A stretch of DNA of 64,000 bases from Leifsonia sp. fls2-241-R2A-40a (GCF_030209575.1 NZ_JARVRS010000001.1:1612001-1676000), one strand, 5' to 3'. Numbered from the stretch's first letter, positions 51,534 through 60,036 are shown. Numbers and translations are program-made. Notes: generated by a model from the letters alone, not told the origin.

Positions 51534-52222
51534 ATCTCTTGGTTGATGAACACTAGCGGGTTGTTGAGCGTTTGGCCGGTCGGCGCCAACCCAGAGAGGG
51601 CAACAAGGCCCTCTCAACAGAACGGCAGACCCGGGCCCTGTTGGCGCAGCCATCAACGAGTCGGCTGCCTCACCCTCACTTAACCTCTGCTGGGGCTTGA
51701 CCCGGCGCCCGTAGCGGTTGCGGGGCCCAGTTCATGGCTGACTCCATCGTCGTGTTGCAGTGTGTCCCGTGAAGATGACGTGATCGGGGAGGCGGAGGTA
51801 GGGCGCTTCGTACATCGGCCGCCTCCGTGCTGGCTGGTACCTGCGTCTAGCCGGCGTAAAGCAACAGCCGAACCGGAAGCTCATCGACGGCGGAGCGAAC
51901 GCGCTCGCTCGCCGGGTAAGCGAGGATCTGACGCTGCGTGACTGGTTCGAAGGAACAGACGACGTGCTTCGCAATGCGGCAAATCAACTCGCTCGATCAG
52001 AAGGGCTCGAGGCTGCCTGAGCCAGTCTCGACGAGCCAGAGCGGACACGCGTCCGGCTCCGCGTGTCCGGCAGGCACCGATGCCATGTGTGCTCAGCGCA
52101 CCTAACGACAGTACGGCGAGTATCGCTAACTTGCTGACCACATAGGCGCGTAATGCGCAACTATCGCGTTAATGCCAACCAGGCGCGTGTTCAGCAGCCC
52201 AACTTGCTCAAGAAGTGACAAG
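51534..52222. other. Gene-poor stretch with hairpin and one decayed frame
   Basis: No intact gene is visible in these 690 bases. It contains a GAGAGGGC-N6-GCCCTCTC hairpin at 51594-51615, enclosed by GCGCCAAC (51583-51590) and GTTGGCGC (51640-51647), and a startless coding-like frame at 51802-52020. Confidence 0.6.
51802..52020 (+). pseudogene. Decayed open frame without a start
   Basis: A 72-codon frame between the TAG at 51799 and the TGA at 52018 reads as ordinary protein (YIGRLRAGWYLRLAG, then LARRVSEDLTLRDWFEGTDD, DVLRNAANQLARSEGLEAA) but has no ATG, GTG or TTG. It is probably the C-terminal remnant of a lost gene; the family is not recognised. Confidence 0.4.
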
Positions 52223-52296
52223 TGGAGCGAGTGACGGGAATCGAACCCGCGCTATCAGCTTGGGAAGCTGAGGTTCTACCATTGAACTACACTCGC
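52223..52296 (-). tRNA. tRNA-Gly (CCC anticodon)
   Basis: The minus strand folds into a full cloverleaf: acceptor GCGAGTG/CACTCGC, D-arm GTTC/GAAC, anticodon stem TCAGC/GCTGA with loop TTCCCAA (anticodon CCC), T-stem around TTCGATT, and an encoded CCA end (bases 52225-52223). It decodes GGG glycine codons. tRNA genes are common integration sites, and the DNA on both sides is accessory. Confidence 0.96.
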
Positions 52297-52587
52297 GCGG
52301 CCCGGAATCCCAGTAAATCACTGGGAACTAAGGCTGCGGCCCAGACTACCCGCTCAATGGTTTTTGGCCAAACTCACCGTTTACTCACCGCTTTGAGAAT
52401 TGCAGCCAGCCAGCTCGTCGATGTCCTGAACGACTCCGCTGACCGTGGCGACGGCGGATCAGGCCAAGGGAAACGCCCGCGTTTTGGTCGGAGACGAGTG
52501 TTCGACCAAATGCCGCCGATCCTGCGCAGCACAATCGTGCCAAGGTCGAGGATCAGGGCGGCTCTTTTATGTCACGACTTAAGACGA
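52297..52587. other. Gene-free stretch upstream of tRNA-Gly
   Basis: These 291 bases hold the inverted repeat at 52308-52326 and the direct repeats at 52372-52390. No supported gene is present. The tRNA promoter should lie here, on the minus strand. Confidence 0.5.
52308..52326. repeat. Inverted repeat upstream of the tRNA
   Basis: TCCCAGT-AAATC-ACTGGGA, a seven-base stem, lies 12 bases before the 5' end of the tRNA. At 52372-52390 the octamer ACTCACCG is repeated with an 11-base period. Either could be a recombinase arm site or a terminator for the gene upstream; this is not resolved. Confidence 0.45.
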
Positions 52588-53421
52588 CTAGGGCAGATTC
52601 GGCGGAGTCGGCAGGTCGGTGGAAAACCTCTGCAGTACAACCGGGTCGATGGGCGGAGGGTGATGCGCTGGGCCGTAGAGAGTGTCGGGATCGGCGTCTC
52701 GCCCCCGAACAGCATCGAAGAAGAAGGCCCCTGCGGCGCGAAAAGTATTGTGAACGTCGCGTCCCGCTAAATGCTCGACGTATGCGGCGATCTGGTCGGC
52801 GTAGCGCAGAACGGGCTTGTCTTGTTCCCCGGGTTCGGGGCGCGGCGGTAGGGCGCGCACCCACCGGAGCTGCGTGATCGCCGATCCATCTGTGTATGTA
52901 CCCGTGTGGATCCAGCGGTTTCCGTGGACTTTGTAGATCGACATCTCAACTGGCACGAACCCAACGACTCTCCGAAGCCCATGGTGAGACGCGTTGCGTG
53001 CGGCGAGAAGTCCTTCCACATACGGGCCAAGCTCAGCGTCGATTTCAGAGGCGGGTCGGTATGCATTAGCGCTGGTTAGATGGTCGTTCAGGCTGTGAAC
53101 CCACTCCAGCGCGTCGTACACTGCGACGATTGCCTTGACCGTTGGCGTCCCACCGGGATTTTGCCCGTTCTCGTCGGGTAGTGGACTGGGTAAGTTTGCG
53201 AGGATCTCGAACAATCGGGTCACTGCTACGGCCAATCCGCTAAGCCCGAGGGCGAGCGGTTGGTTATCGCTGACGTGATCATCAGACGGGAAGATGCGCG
53301 CGCGCCACCGCCCCCAGCCCATGTACAAGTCGGGTTCGAGTGCACCGCCCGCCTTCATCTCTGGTTCTATCCACTCGGGATCACCGCTATCTGCGTAGTC
53401 AGGCCCGCGCGAATAGCTCAT
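52588..53421 (-). CDS. Hypothetical protein, 277 residues
   Basis: A soluble protein with no signal peptide. Recognisable segments are QPLALGLSGLAVAVTRLFEI, HSLNDHLTSANAY, LLAARNASHHGLRRVVGFVP and WVRALPPRPEPGEQDKPVL. The ARNASHH segment resembles HEPN-like or abortive-infection helices (RNxxxH) but is too weak to name. It is transcribed toward the tRNA and is part of the accessory region. Its GC content is lower than that of the backbone. Confidence 0.65.
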   Translation of the reverse strand: MSYSRGPDYADSGDPEWIEPEMKAGGALEPDLYMGWGRWRARIFPSDDHVSDNQPLALGLSGLAVAVTRLFEILANLPSPLPDENGQNPGGTPTVKAIVAVYDALEWVHSLNDHLTSANAYRPASEIDAELGPYVEGLLAARNASHHGLRRVVGFVPVEMSIYKVHGNRWIHTGTYTDGSAITQLRWVRALPPRPEPGEQDKPVLRYADQIAAYVEHLAGRDVHNTFRAAGAFFFDAVRGRDADPDTLYGPAHHPPPIDPVVLQRFSTDLPTPPNLP

Positions 53422-53594
53422 GCGCAGAGGCTAGACGATCCGGGTTCGAGCGGGCGATGGCTGGAGGCAGTCTTTCCTTCAATACGGGAGCGCAGACTCG
53501 AGGATCCGCGTCACCCCAAAAAGCTCGCCGTCGAGGGTCAGGGGAACGAGTGACGGACTTCATGTCGATCGGCGGTCGGATGCACACTTGAGAC

Positions 53595-53996
53595 GTGACA
53601 CATGACGCACCAGCGCCGCGACAATATGGGGCTTCCGGCGAGGGAGCAATCGACCTGTGCCGCGAATGGATGGTGTTCATGGGCGCGGCAGATACTGTCG
53701 TGGCTACCGACGAAACGCGGGAGACTTGCGATCTATATAGCCGTCGTTACCTGGCCTGGGTTCGCGATGATCGCGGCAACCTCGACGTCGACTCGGTTGA
53801 GAAAGCTGCGATTGTCGCATCCAGCGACGGTCGGCACCCCCTAATCTTTGTGCCCGGCGGTGTGCGCCCGGCCGCTAGAGAGCGCGCTGACACCCTTGGG
53901 ATCGCACTCCTGCGATATCGCGCGTTGGACGGCGCCCTGGACGGAGCCAACGCCCTTGGCCGAAAACTGTGCGCGAGTGGTCTGGCGACAGCCTGA
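53595..53996 (+). CDS. Mrr-like restriction-endonuclease-fold protein, probably inactive
   Basis: A 133-residue protein with the outline of actinobacterial Mrr-like PD-(D/E)xK domains: LCREWMVFMGAADTVVATDE, YSRRYLAWVRDDRGNLDVDS, IVASSDGRHPLIFVPGG and a final ALLRYRALDGALDG. In active members the second strand carries QVK or ExK; here it reads WVR, so the catalytic Lys is absent. It starts with GTG at 53595. It sits just beyond the 3' end of the relaxase gene, on the opposite strand. Confidence 0.6.
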   Translation: MTHDAPAPRQYGASGEGAIDLCREWMVFMGAADTVVATDETRETCDLYSRRYLAWVRDDRGNLDVDSVEKAAIVASSDGRHPLIFVPGGVRPAARERADTLGIALLRYRALDGALDGANALGRKLCASGLATA

Positions 53997-54008
53997 ACCG
54001 ACACTCGG

Positions 54009-56744
54009 TCAGGGTAAGGGGGCCGGCCCAACCATCGCACCGGGCACCGGGGCACGGGGACCAGGGCTGGCCTGTGCGGCACGGTTGAACTCGACCCGAG
54101 CAGCCCTGCGCGACGCTTGAAGCGTCTCCTCGATGGATCCTCTCTGCATCATCTCCGTGAGTTGCGACTTCGCCGATGCCTCAGTCGGGGCAACGAGGAT
54201 GACCGAGTTGCTTTGCTTGCCGCGCGTGAGCCCGACATAGAGGCCAGCAGCGTCCACGCCAGGGCCGACGATAGAGAGCTCGGTCGTCTCACCCTGGACG
54301 CCGTATACGGTCGTTGCGTACCCGAGGTGAAGGTGAGAGCCGGCATAGTCGTGGCTGATGTTCCGGAGATCCGACGAATCGAACGCGGACACCAGCACCA
54401 CCCTCTCAGAAGTGATCTTCTTCACGATCCAGCTCTGGCGGTTCTGTACGTCGGAGTGGCCGTCGTTTCGGCGGGTTTGTACAACATCGCCGACGAAGAT
54501 CGCCTGACCTTCCTGGCCGAGAACGCAGCCGTCGGTCGAGACGGCTCCACTTTCCATCCGACGCGCCTGGATGATCTCGCTCACAGCTTGGGCTTCAGCG
54601 TGCGTTGCCGTGACCAGCGCGATCGTCTGTCCGCGGCGGCTTGCGTCAATCCACCCGTCGACCATTGCCTGCTGCGCCGCGGCGTCGTTACTCGTGAGCA
54701 CTACATGTCCGGTCCTCACTAGCTCGTCGGCGACTCCGGCTGCGACTTCCTGGGTACGGGGCTCCCGGAGTCGGAGACTGAGGTCGGCCCATGATGGATC
54801 GCTGTAGCGGTGAATTGTTGAAAGCTCTACCTGGTCTGCAGCGGCACGCCAGAAGAGTGCCATCGCACCAGAGTGCCCAACCGGCAGCGCTTGGCGTTCA
54901 TCTCCGACCAGTGCCACTCCTGCACCGGTGCGCTCCAGCACGTCGACGAGAGCGCTGGCTGCTTCGAGGTCGAGCATGCCGGCTTCGTCAACGACGATGC
55001 GATCGCCCGGGCGCATCCTTATCCGCGGACCAGCGTAGGTTCTCGCGGTGGCCGGATCGGTGTCACCTGGGCTGAGCCGAGTCCAGCTTGTTGCTCCGGC
55101 ATCGCCGGTTCTCCAGCGCCAGCCGTAGTCGTGCAGCAGCTGATGGAGGGAGGATGAGTCGCTTTGAGTTTCTCTGCCAGCGACGGCGGAGGCCTTCTTC
55201 GTCGGAGCGACGATCATCATGTTGCGACCCTGTCGGCGCAGCGCGGCGCCGGCCACCTTGAGCATGGTCGTCTTGCCCGTCCCGGCAGCTCCGGAGATCG
55301 CTACAGTTCGCGAGGTTCCTGCGATCGCCCTCGCCCCGTCGACCTGGCTGGCGTCGAGCGTTCGCTCGGGCTCGATGACGTGCGCGATTCTCCTAACCTC
55401 GTCAGGATTCATGGTCGTCCCCGTCGTGGACAGGGCGTCGATCCGGTGAGCGAGCGTGGCTTTGAGGGTCGCCGTGTTGGTCGCCATGAGGTGCTTGATG
55501 TGATTGGGGACAGTCGGTTCAGAGAGCAGTGTCACCGTGTGGACGCGGGTCGCATCTGCAGCGACCTTCTCAACCAGCGGCGCGAGTTCGTCACGCTCTG
55601 CAATGAGGCCGGTGGCGGCGATAGCGCGGATTGCTCCAGCCCGAACGTCTATCACGCTGAAGCGGCCTCCCGTGCCGGTCGAGCGCATGTCCGCGTCCAC
55701 GATCGCCTTCGCCGCGAGCAGCTCGAGGTCGAGATCCCCGACCGCGACCTTACCCAGATCGGCTGAAGCACGCTCGTGATCGAGCCGCGGGTCCGCGACG
55801 AGAAGCTCGTGGCGGACGAGGGCTGCCCAGTCCTCTTCGTCGAGGTGCCCGGGCTTGTTCGGTCGGTTGGCTGCCCACGCCCATCGGTCGATCTGATTCA
55901 ACACATCGGGGGACGGCTCCTGCCCGGGATGCTGTTCCTTCCACCAGGCGATCCGGGCGATCCTGTTGCCTTCGATCTGCGCGGACCGCTTCGACATTAG
56001 ACGCACCAGATGGTGCAACTGGGCGATTTCCCCGTCAGGGTTAAGAGTGAACCCTTTCGCTGCCAGAGCGGCGATCCAGGCGGGGTCGGTGCGGGCGGCG
56101 AGGTCGCCTTCGGCGTTTACGACGTTCTGGAACCGGAGAGCGACGCGAGTGTCGACGTTGGACCACCTCCTGTCGCCGCCCTTGACCTTGACGTTCAGCC
56201 ATAAGTGGCGGTGCTTGTGCGGGTCGAGCGAGCGGGAGCGTTCGTGTCGGAGCTCAACGACTTCGATGCGGGCGAGGTCTTCACGGATGCAGCCGCCCTT
56301 CCCACGCCGCGCGTTGAGTTCCTCTTGCCAGAGGTGGATGATCCGGTCCCTCACCCGGTCCTGAAGGTCCTCGTACGCGGAGTTCAACTCCGGATCCAGC
56401 ATCGCCGCGATGCTGAACGACTTCGGCGCGTTGATCGTCGCATCCAGAACCAGGTCCGCGACCGGCGACTCCAGATCCCGGCCGCGACGCTCACCGGTGA
56501 GAGGGTCGACGCCGTCGACCCAATCCGTTAACTGGGAGCGGGTGAGCAGGTCGTCGCGGATGGCGCCGTTCTCCACGATGTAACGGGTCATGACCGCATT
56601 CGCGTAGCCGGCGGCGGCCAGCGCGCCGTCGGCAGTCTTCGCCGTCAAGGTCGCGTCGCAGACGCCGCCGAAGGCGTAGTGGACCGCCTGCTTGACCCCT
56701 TGGGCTGACTGCCCGCGCTTCCAGCGCGCCACTCCACCTCTCAC
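54009..56744 (-). CDS. MobF-family conjugative relaxase (TraA/TrwC-like)
   Basis: A 911-residue relaxase-helicase. The N-terminal relaxase domain (about 1-300) has INAPKSFSIAAML and the metal-binding three-His motif HKHRHLWLNV. The C-terminal RecD-like helicase has Walker A GAAGTGKTTM (about residue 490), Walker B RIVVDEAGMLD and the late GYATTVYGVQGET and VGLTRGKQ. Such enzymes nick oriT and unwind the strand for transfer. The GTG at 56744 (GGAAG upstream) begins RGGVARWKRG; the frame stays open back through the IS element but that part is not coding. No type IV secretion or coupling gene is seen in the window, so transfer would need help in trans. Confidence 0.9.
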   Translation of the reverse strand: MRGGVARWKRGQSAQGVKQAVHYAFGGVCDATLTAKTADGALAAAGYANAVMTRYIVENGAIRDDLLTRSQLTDWVDGVDPLTGERRGRDLESPVADLVLDATINAPKSFSIAAMLDPELNSAYEDLQDRVRDRIIHLWQEELNARRGKGGCIREDLARIEVVELRHERSRSLDPHKHRHLWLNVKVKGGDRRWSNVDTRVALRFQNVVNAEGDLAARTDPAWIAALAAKGFTLNPDGEIAQLHHLVRLMSKRSAQIEGNRIARIAWWKEQHPGQEPSPDVLNQIDRWAWAANRPNKPGHLDEEDWAALVRHELLVADPRLDHERASADLGKVAVGDLDLELLAAKAIVDADMRSTGTGGRFSVIDVRAGAIRAIAATGLIAERDELAPLVEKVAADATRVHTVTLLSEPTVPNHIKHLMATNTATLKATLAHRIDALSTTGTTMNPDEVRRIAHVIEPERTLDASQVDGARAIAGTSRTVAISGAAGTGKTTMLKVAGAALRRQGRNMMIVAPTKKASAVAGRETQSDSSSLHQLLHDYGWRWRTGDAGATSWTRLSPGDTDPATARTYAGPRIRMRPGDRIVVDEAGMLDLEAASALVDVLERTGAGVALVGDERQALPVGHSGAMALFWRAAADQVELSTIHRYSDPSWADLSLRLREPRTQEVAAGVADELVRTGHVVLTSNDAAAQQAMVDGWIDASRRGQTIALVTATHAEAQAVSEIIQARRMESGAVSTDGCVLGQEGQAIFVGDVVQTRRNDGHSDVQNRQSWIVKKITSERVVLVSAFDSSDLRNISHDYAGSHLHLGYATTVYGVQGETTELSIVGPGVDAAGLYVGLTRGKQSNSVILVAPTEASAKSQLTEMMQRGSIEETLQASRRAARVEFNRAAQASPGPRAPVPGAMVGPAPLP

Positions 56745-56761
56745 ACTTAGAACTTCCGTTT

Positions 56762-56806
56762 GCGCGCGCTTTTTGGCGCGCACGGAGCGCGCACACTCAA
56801 AGAGTG
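56762..56806. repeat. Inverted repeats upstream of the relaxase (candidate oriT)
   Basis: Three GCGCGC blocks (56762-56767, 56776-56781, 56787-56792) and the hairpin CACTC-AAA-GAGTG (56794-56806) lie within 65 bases upstream of the relaxase start. Next to them begins a pyrimidine-rich tract that continues on the far side of the IS element. This is the usual composition of an oriT/nic region, but no nic site can be named. Confidence 0.45.
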
Positions 56807-56905
56807 CCTGCGTGCATTTGCTCTTCCCTTCCTTTTCTCTTTGGTGTTCCGCCGTTTCTTCGGTCACTTATCATCGGCCTTGTTTGGTTCGGGAGGTTGG
56901 TCTTT

Positions 56906-57226
56906 ATGGCTAGACGTTTCCCTCGGGAGTTCCATGTTCGTGCGATCGAGTTAGTCCGGATCAGTGACCGCCCGTTGTCGCAGGTCGCCCGCGAGCTCGG
57001 CATCTCGAACTCTGCGTTGTATCGGTGGGGGGCTGAGGACGACTTCGCCAAAGCCGAGGCGGAGAAAGCCGCCGGAGTGGTCCCGGTCCTGGACGCGGAC
57101 GAGCAGGCGGAGCTGGTCCGGTTGCGCAGAGAGGTGCGCCGCCTGGAGACGGAGAACGAGATCCTGAAACGCGCGGCGGCGTATTTCGCGAAGGAGAACG
57201 TGCTCCCAAAACATCTTTCCGACTGA
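56906..57226 (+). CDS. IS3-family transposase OrfA
   Basis: A 106-residue protein: helix-turn-helix (FHVRAIELVRISDRPLSQVARELGISNSALYRW) followed by a leucine-zipper coiled coil (LVRLRREVRRLETENEILKRA). It binds the IS ends. GGGAGG at 56891-56896 precedes the ATG. Near its end the heptamer C CCA AAA (57205-57211) allows a -1 shift into orfB. Confidence 0.92.
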   Translation: MARRFPREFHVRAIELVRISDRPLSQVARELGISNSALYRWGAEDDFAKAEAEKAAGVVPVLDADEQAELVRLRREVRRLETENEILKRAAAYFAKENVLPKHLSD

Positions 57227-58101
57227 TCGAGCAGCTGACGGCTGAGGACCCTCACCGGTTCAAGGTCGCGACGGTCAGCCGGCTGTTAGGGGTCTCCCGC
57301 TCCGGCTACTACACCTGGGCCAAGCACCACATCAGCGCCCGCAAAGCCCGGGATGAGGAGATCGCCGCGGTGATCGCCCGGCTCCGATCAGAGAAAGGCG
57401 CGTTCTTCCATACCTACGGGTCGCCGCGGATGCACGCCGAGCTGCGGATGGGACACGGGTTTGCGATCGGGCGGAAGCGGGTGGAGCGGATCATGCGGGA
57501 GCGCGGCTGGGCCGGCGCCGTCAAACGCAAGTTCCGGTTCCGCACCAACGCGGCCACCAGCGAGGACAAGGTCAACCGGAACTTCCACGTCCCCGGCCCG
57601 AACCGGCTCTGGCTGGGCGATATCACCGAACACCACACTGCTGAGGGCAAGGTCTACTGCGCCGTCGTCCTGGACGCTTACAGCCGGCTGGCGATCGGCT
57701 GGTCGATCGGATCCCGGATGACCGCAGACCTGGTCGTGGATGCGTTGCAGATGGCCCGCTGGAGGAGGTTCGGGGTCCGCGGGGCGATCATGCACTCTGA
57801 CCACGGTTCCCAATACACCTCCTGGGCGTTCACCTCCCGTGTCCACGAAGCCGGCCTGATCGCCTCCATGGGCTCGGTTGGCGACTGCTACGACAACGCG
57901 ATGATGGAATCCTTCTGGTACGGCATGCAGATCGAACTGCTCGACAGCCACCCTTGGGCCACCAGGCGACAACTGGGGACGGCGATGTTCTCCTGGATCG
58001 AAGCCTGGTACAACCCCCGCCGCCGGCACTCCTCGTTGGGCTACCACTCCCCGGCGGACTACGAGAAAATCGTCCCGACGACAGTCACCCTGGCTGCCTG
58101 A
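57208..58101 (+). CDS. IS3-family transposase OrfB (made as OrfAB by -1 frameshift)
   Basis: About 297 residues in the -1 frame relative to OrfA. The HTH_21 part (RFKVATVSRLLGVSRSGYY) precedes the rve integrase core with the DDE triad: LWLGDITEH (Asp), IMHSDHGSQY (Asp) and DNAMMESFW (Glu), then YNPRRRHSSLGYHSP. There is no ATG or GTG early in the frame (the first GTG, at 57370, would lose the helix-turn-helix), so synthesis needs the slippery C CCA AAA at 57205-57211. Confidence 0.9.
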   Translation, partial: KTSFRLIEQLTAEDPHRFKVATVSRLLGVSRSGYYTWAKHHISARKARDEEIAAVIARLRSEKGAFFHTYGSPRMHAELRMGHGFAIGRKRVERIMRERGWAGAVKRKFRFRTNAATSEDKVNRNFHVPGPNRLWLGDITEHHTAEGKVYCAVVLDAYSRLAIGWSIGSRMTADLVVDALQMARWRRFGVRGAIMHSDHGSQYTSWAFTSRVHEAGLIASMGSVGDCYDNAMMESFWYGMQIELLDSHPWATRRQLGTAMFSWIEAWYNPRRRHSSLGYHSPADYEKIVPTTVTLAA

Positions 58102-58142
58102 AACGACACATCAAACTGTCCGCGGAACCGGGGGAAGATCAA

Positions 58143-58466
58143 TTTCTCTTCCTTCGTTGGTTCCCTCTTCCTTCGTTTCTCTGGCTTGTATGCCTTGGTT
58201 CCGTTCGACCTTGCTTCTTTGTCGGTGTTGTATCGACCGTTGTGCCCGATCGCATGTCTTTGTCGAGCTGACCTGGCAAAGGTATGTCGCTTTGAGATGC
58301 CCAGTCTTCGGCGCCAGTTGACCGGCCCCCGTTGAGGCTTGCCTGGTGAGTGATCAACTGTTGGGCGCCTGGAAGCGTCTGCAGGCGGACGTTGGTTTGA
58401 GTTCTTCGAGCTTGAGATTGACGACTATTTCGCCTCCAGTTACTCGAATCGTTACGACCCCATGGC
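58143..58466. other. Pyrimidine-rich repeats and gene-free stretch beyond the IS
   Basis: CTCTTCCTTCGTT occurs at 58146-58158 and again at 58165-58177 (19-base period). A related CTCTTCCCTTCCTT lies on the other side of the IS (56821-56834). Without the IS these would be one tract upstream of the relaxase. The rest has no supported gene, only short coding-like fragments in shifting frames. Confidence 0.55.
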
Positions 58467-58892
58467 ATGGCGCTGAATGCTCATGCCGAGACGCTCCTTC
58501 TTCATCCGGTCTTTGACGAACAAGGTGGGAAGCATGTTCGCGTGGTTGAGCGTGCGATTGACGAACTTGGTTTGACGGATGGCGGGACGCTGCCCGAGAT
58601 CTTTTCCGCTGCGGCGGATCAGGGGCTCAAACTGTGTCCACCCGAGACGGACCCATATTTGAGGTCGGCGGGGTCCGTGCAGGCCGAATAGCCCAACTCT
58701 GTGCTGTCCGCTGGACATTCCCCGGAGGGCGCTCTGGTAGTGGCTTCAGCCCCGCGCTGTGATGATGTCGAATATCCCAAGGGCTTCTACTTGCGTGCGG
58801 TCGATGGCCAGCAGTGGCTGCCCGGCTGTCGATGCTACGACTTGTATGTTCACTCGCCCGCAGACCGGTTCGCGTTCTGCCGGGTCAACTAA
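58467..58892 (+). pseudogene. Hypothetical protein gene interrupted by an amber codon
   Basis: One continuous frame is split by a TAG at 58689-58691. Before it: LTDGGTLPEIFSAAADQGLK and CPPETDPYLR; after it: VLSAGHSPEGALVVASAP, YPKGFYLRAVDGQQWLPG and HSPADRFAFCRVN. Both halves are coding-like and fit one small actinobacterial protein of about 140 residues. Family not named with certainty. Confidence 0.65.
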
Positions 58893-58927
58893 CTCGGCCG
58901 ACCTCTCGCGGTCCGGGTGTGCTGGGG

Positions 58928-59120
58928 TCAGCAGGAGTCGGTGGCGGTTTTGATGATGTGGCCGTTGAACGTGAGCCAGTCGACGATCGCAGCGCAGAGG
59001 CTGGGATCTGTGAAGGTCTTGGTCCAGCCGAAGAACGCTCGTTGGAGGCGATCGCGACGGAGGCTTTCTCCTCGCACCGAGGAGACGTGATCAAGCGGAA
59101 AGCATCTGGAATCAGGCCGG
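58928..59120 (-). pseudogene. IstB remnant (IS21-family ATP-binding protein)
   Basis: About 60 codons ending in the TGA at 58928-58930 include RLQRAFFGWTKTFTDPSLCA and AIVDWLTFNGHIIKT. These match the C-terminal part of IstB proteins (typically WxxxFxDxxLxxAIxDRLxxxxxxIxTxTxSYR). The usual DR is DW and the final SYRL is cut to SC-stop. Upstream the frame decays. It lies just downstream of the orphan atpB gene. Confidence 0.7.
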
Positions 59121-59256
59121 CCCTCGAGCTTTTCGATCGTCGACTGGTCGGTTATGGTATCCAAGCCGTCCCGATTCAGCTGTGCGCGCGGCCACCCTAC
59201 CGAGGGTGAGGCCCATGATAAACAGCGGGGCCATTTCAAGCAGGACGACCGCGAGA

Positions 59257-60036
59257 TCAGTGGGTTTCCGCGACCGCCAATTGGATGTAGACACCGGTGA
59301 GCAGGGCGAAGATATACGCCTGCAATACGCCGACGAGGATTTCCATCAGCGTGAACGCGAACGCGAAGACCATGGTGCCGATGCCGAACAGCTTGAACAA
59401 GCCGGGGGCCTCGAACAGGAACCATTCGGTGCCGGAGAAGAACAGCACGAGCAGCAAGTGACCAACAACCATGTTCATCATCAACCGGAGGATCAGGGTC
59501 ACTGGCCGGATCAGGAACGTCGAGATCACTTCGATGGGTGTGACGATGATGTACAGGGGCCATGGCACCCCAGGTGGGAAGAGTGCGTTGCGGAAGAAGC
59601 CGGCCGGGCTGTGCCGGATACCGGCGTAGATGAACGCGACATAGCTGGCGATGGCGAGCACCAAGGGCACTCCGATTACCGACGAGCCTGCCAGATTAAG
59701 GCCCGGGACGATGCTGGTGAGGTTGAAGAACAGCACCATGAAGAAGATCGTCGTCAGAAGGGGGAGGAAGCGTCTACCGTCTTTCTTCCCTAAGAGGTCC
59801 TCAGCGATGTTGACGCGGACGAAGTCAAGGCCGAATTCGATGATGCTCTGCCAGCGCCCGGGTACGAGCTTCAGCCGCCATGTGCCCAGACCGAACACGA
59901 GTATGACGGCGAGGGTGGCTACCAGGCGGATGACTGTGACGCGGTTGATCTCGAACGGAGTTCCTGCGAACAAGAGAGCGGGTGGAAAGAACTCGTTGAT
60001 GGACGGTCCGGAGAATCCGGAGTCGGCGAGGATCAC
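59257..60036 (-). CDS. atpB: F-type ATP synthase subunit a, orphan copy
   Basis: A 259-residue membrane protein with five to six helices. The C-terminal half has STFLIRPVTLILRLMMNMVVGH, containing the essential Arg (LRL) and the Asn-Met pair; ALLTGVYIQLAVAETH is the C-terminal end. It forms the proton half-channels against the c-ring. No atpE, atpF or other subunit gene follows; instead there is a short hydrophobic open frame and an IstB remnant. The usual LFANMFAGH segment reads LMMNMVVGH. It starts with GTG and has a weak ribosome site. A second copy of the gene elsewhere is expected. Confidence 0.9.
   Translation of the reverse strand: MILADSGFSGPSINEFFPPALLFAGTPFEINRVTVIRLVATLAVILVFGLGTWRLKLVPGRWQSIIEFGLDFVRVNIAEDLLGKKDGRRFLPLLTTIFFMVLFFNLTSIVPGLNLAGSSVIGVPLVLAIASYVAFIYAGIRHSPAGFFRNALFPPGVPWPLYIIVTPIEVISTFLIRPVTLILRLMMNMVVGHLLLVLFFSGTEWFLFEAPGLFKLFGIGTMVFAFAFTLMEILVGVLQAYIFALLTGVYIQLAVAETH

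Larger units (their letters stand above)
56841..58142 (+). mobile_element. IS3-family insertion sequence, 1302 bp
   Basis: The element carries overlapping orfA and orfB. Terminal inverted repeats are 56841-56869 and 58114-58142 (21 of 29 bases match; both begin TTG). The heptamer TTTCTCT stands directly outside each end (56834-56840 and 58143-58149), probably including the target duplication. Both orfs look intact, so it may be active. It lies about 100 bases upstream of the relaxase start, inside a pyrimidine-rich repeat tract. Confidence 0.88.

Noticed and set aside
51583-51647. Possible integron attC site
   Set aside because: GCGCCAAC and GTTGGCGC form an inverted repeat, but the RYYYAAC/GTTRRRY core and the inner L boxes of attC sites are not matched.
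56745-56867. N-terminal extension of the relaxase to 56867
   Set aside because: The extra frame crosses the left end of the IS element and lacks family features; GTG 56744 has a ribosome site.
59112-59294. Possible atpE or other small gene after atpB
   Set aside because: The 60-codon frame has one hydrophobic segment (LFIMGLTLGRVAA) but not the two-helix c-subunit pattern, and it runs into the IstB remnant.
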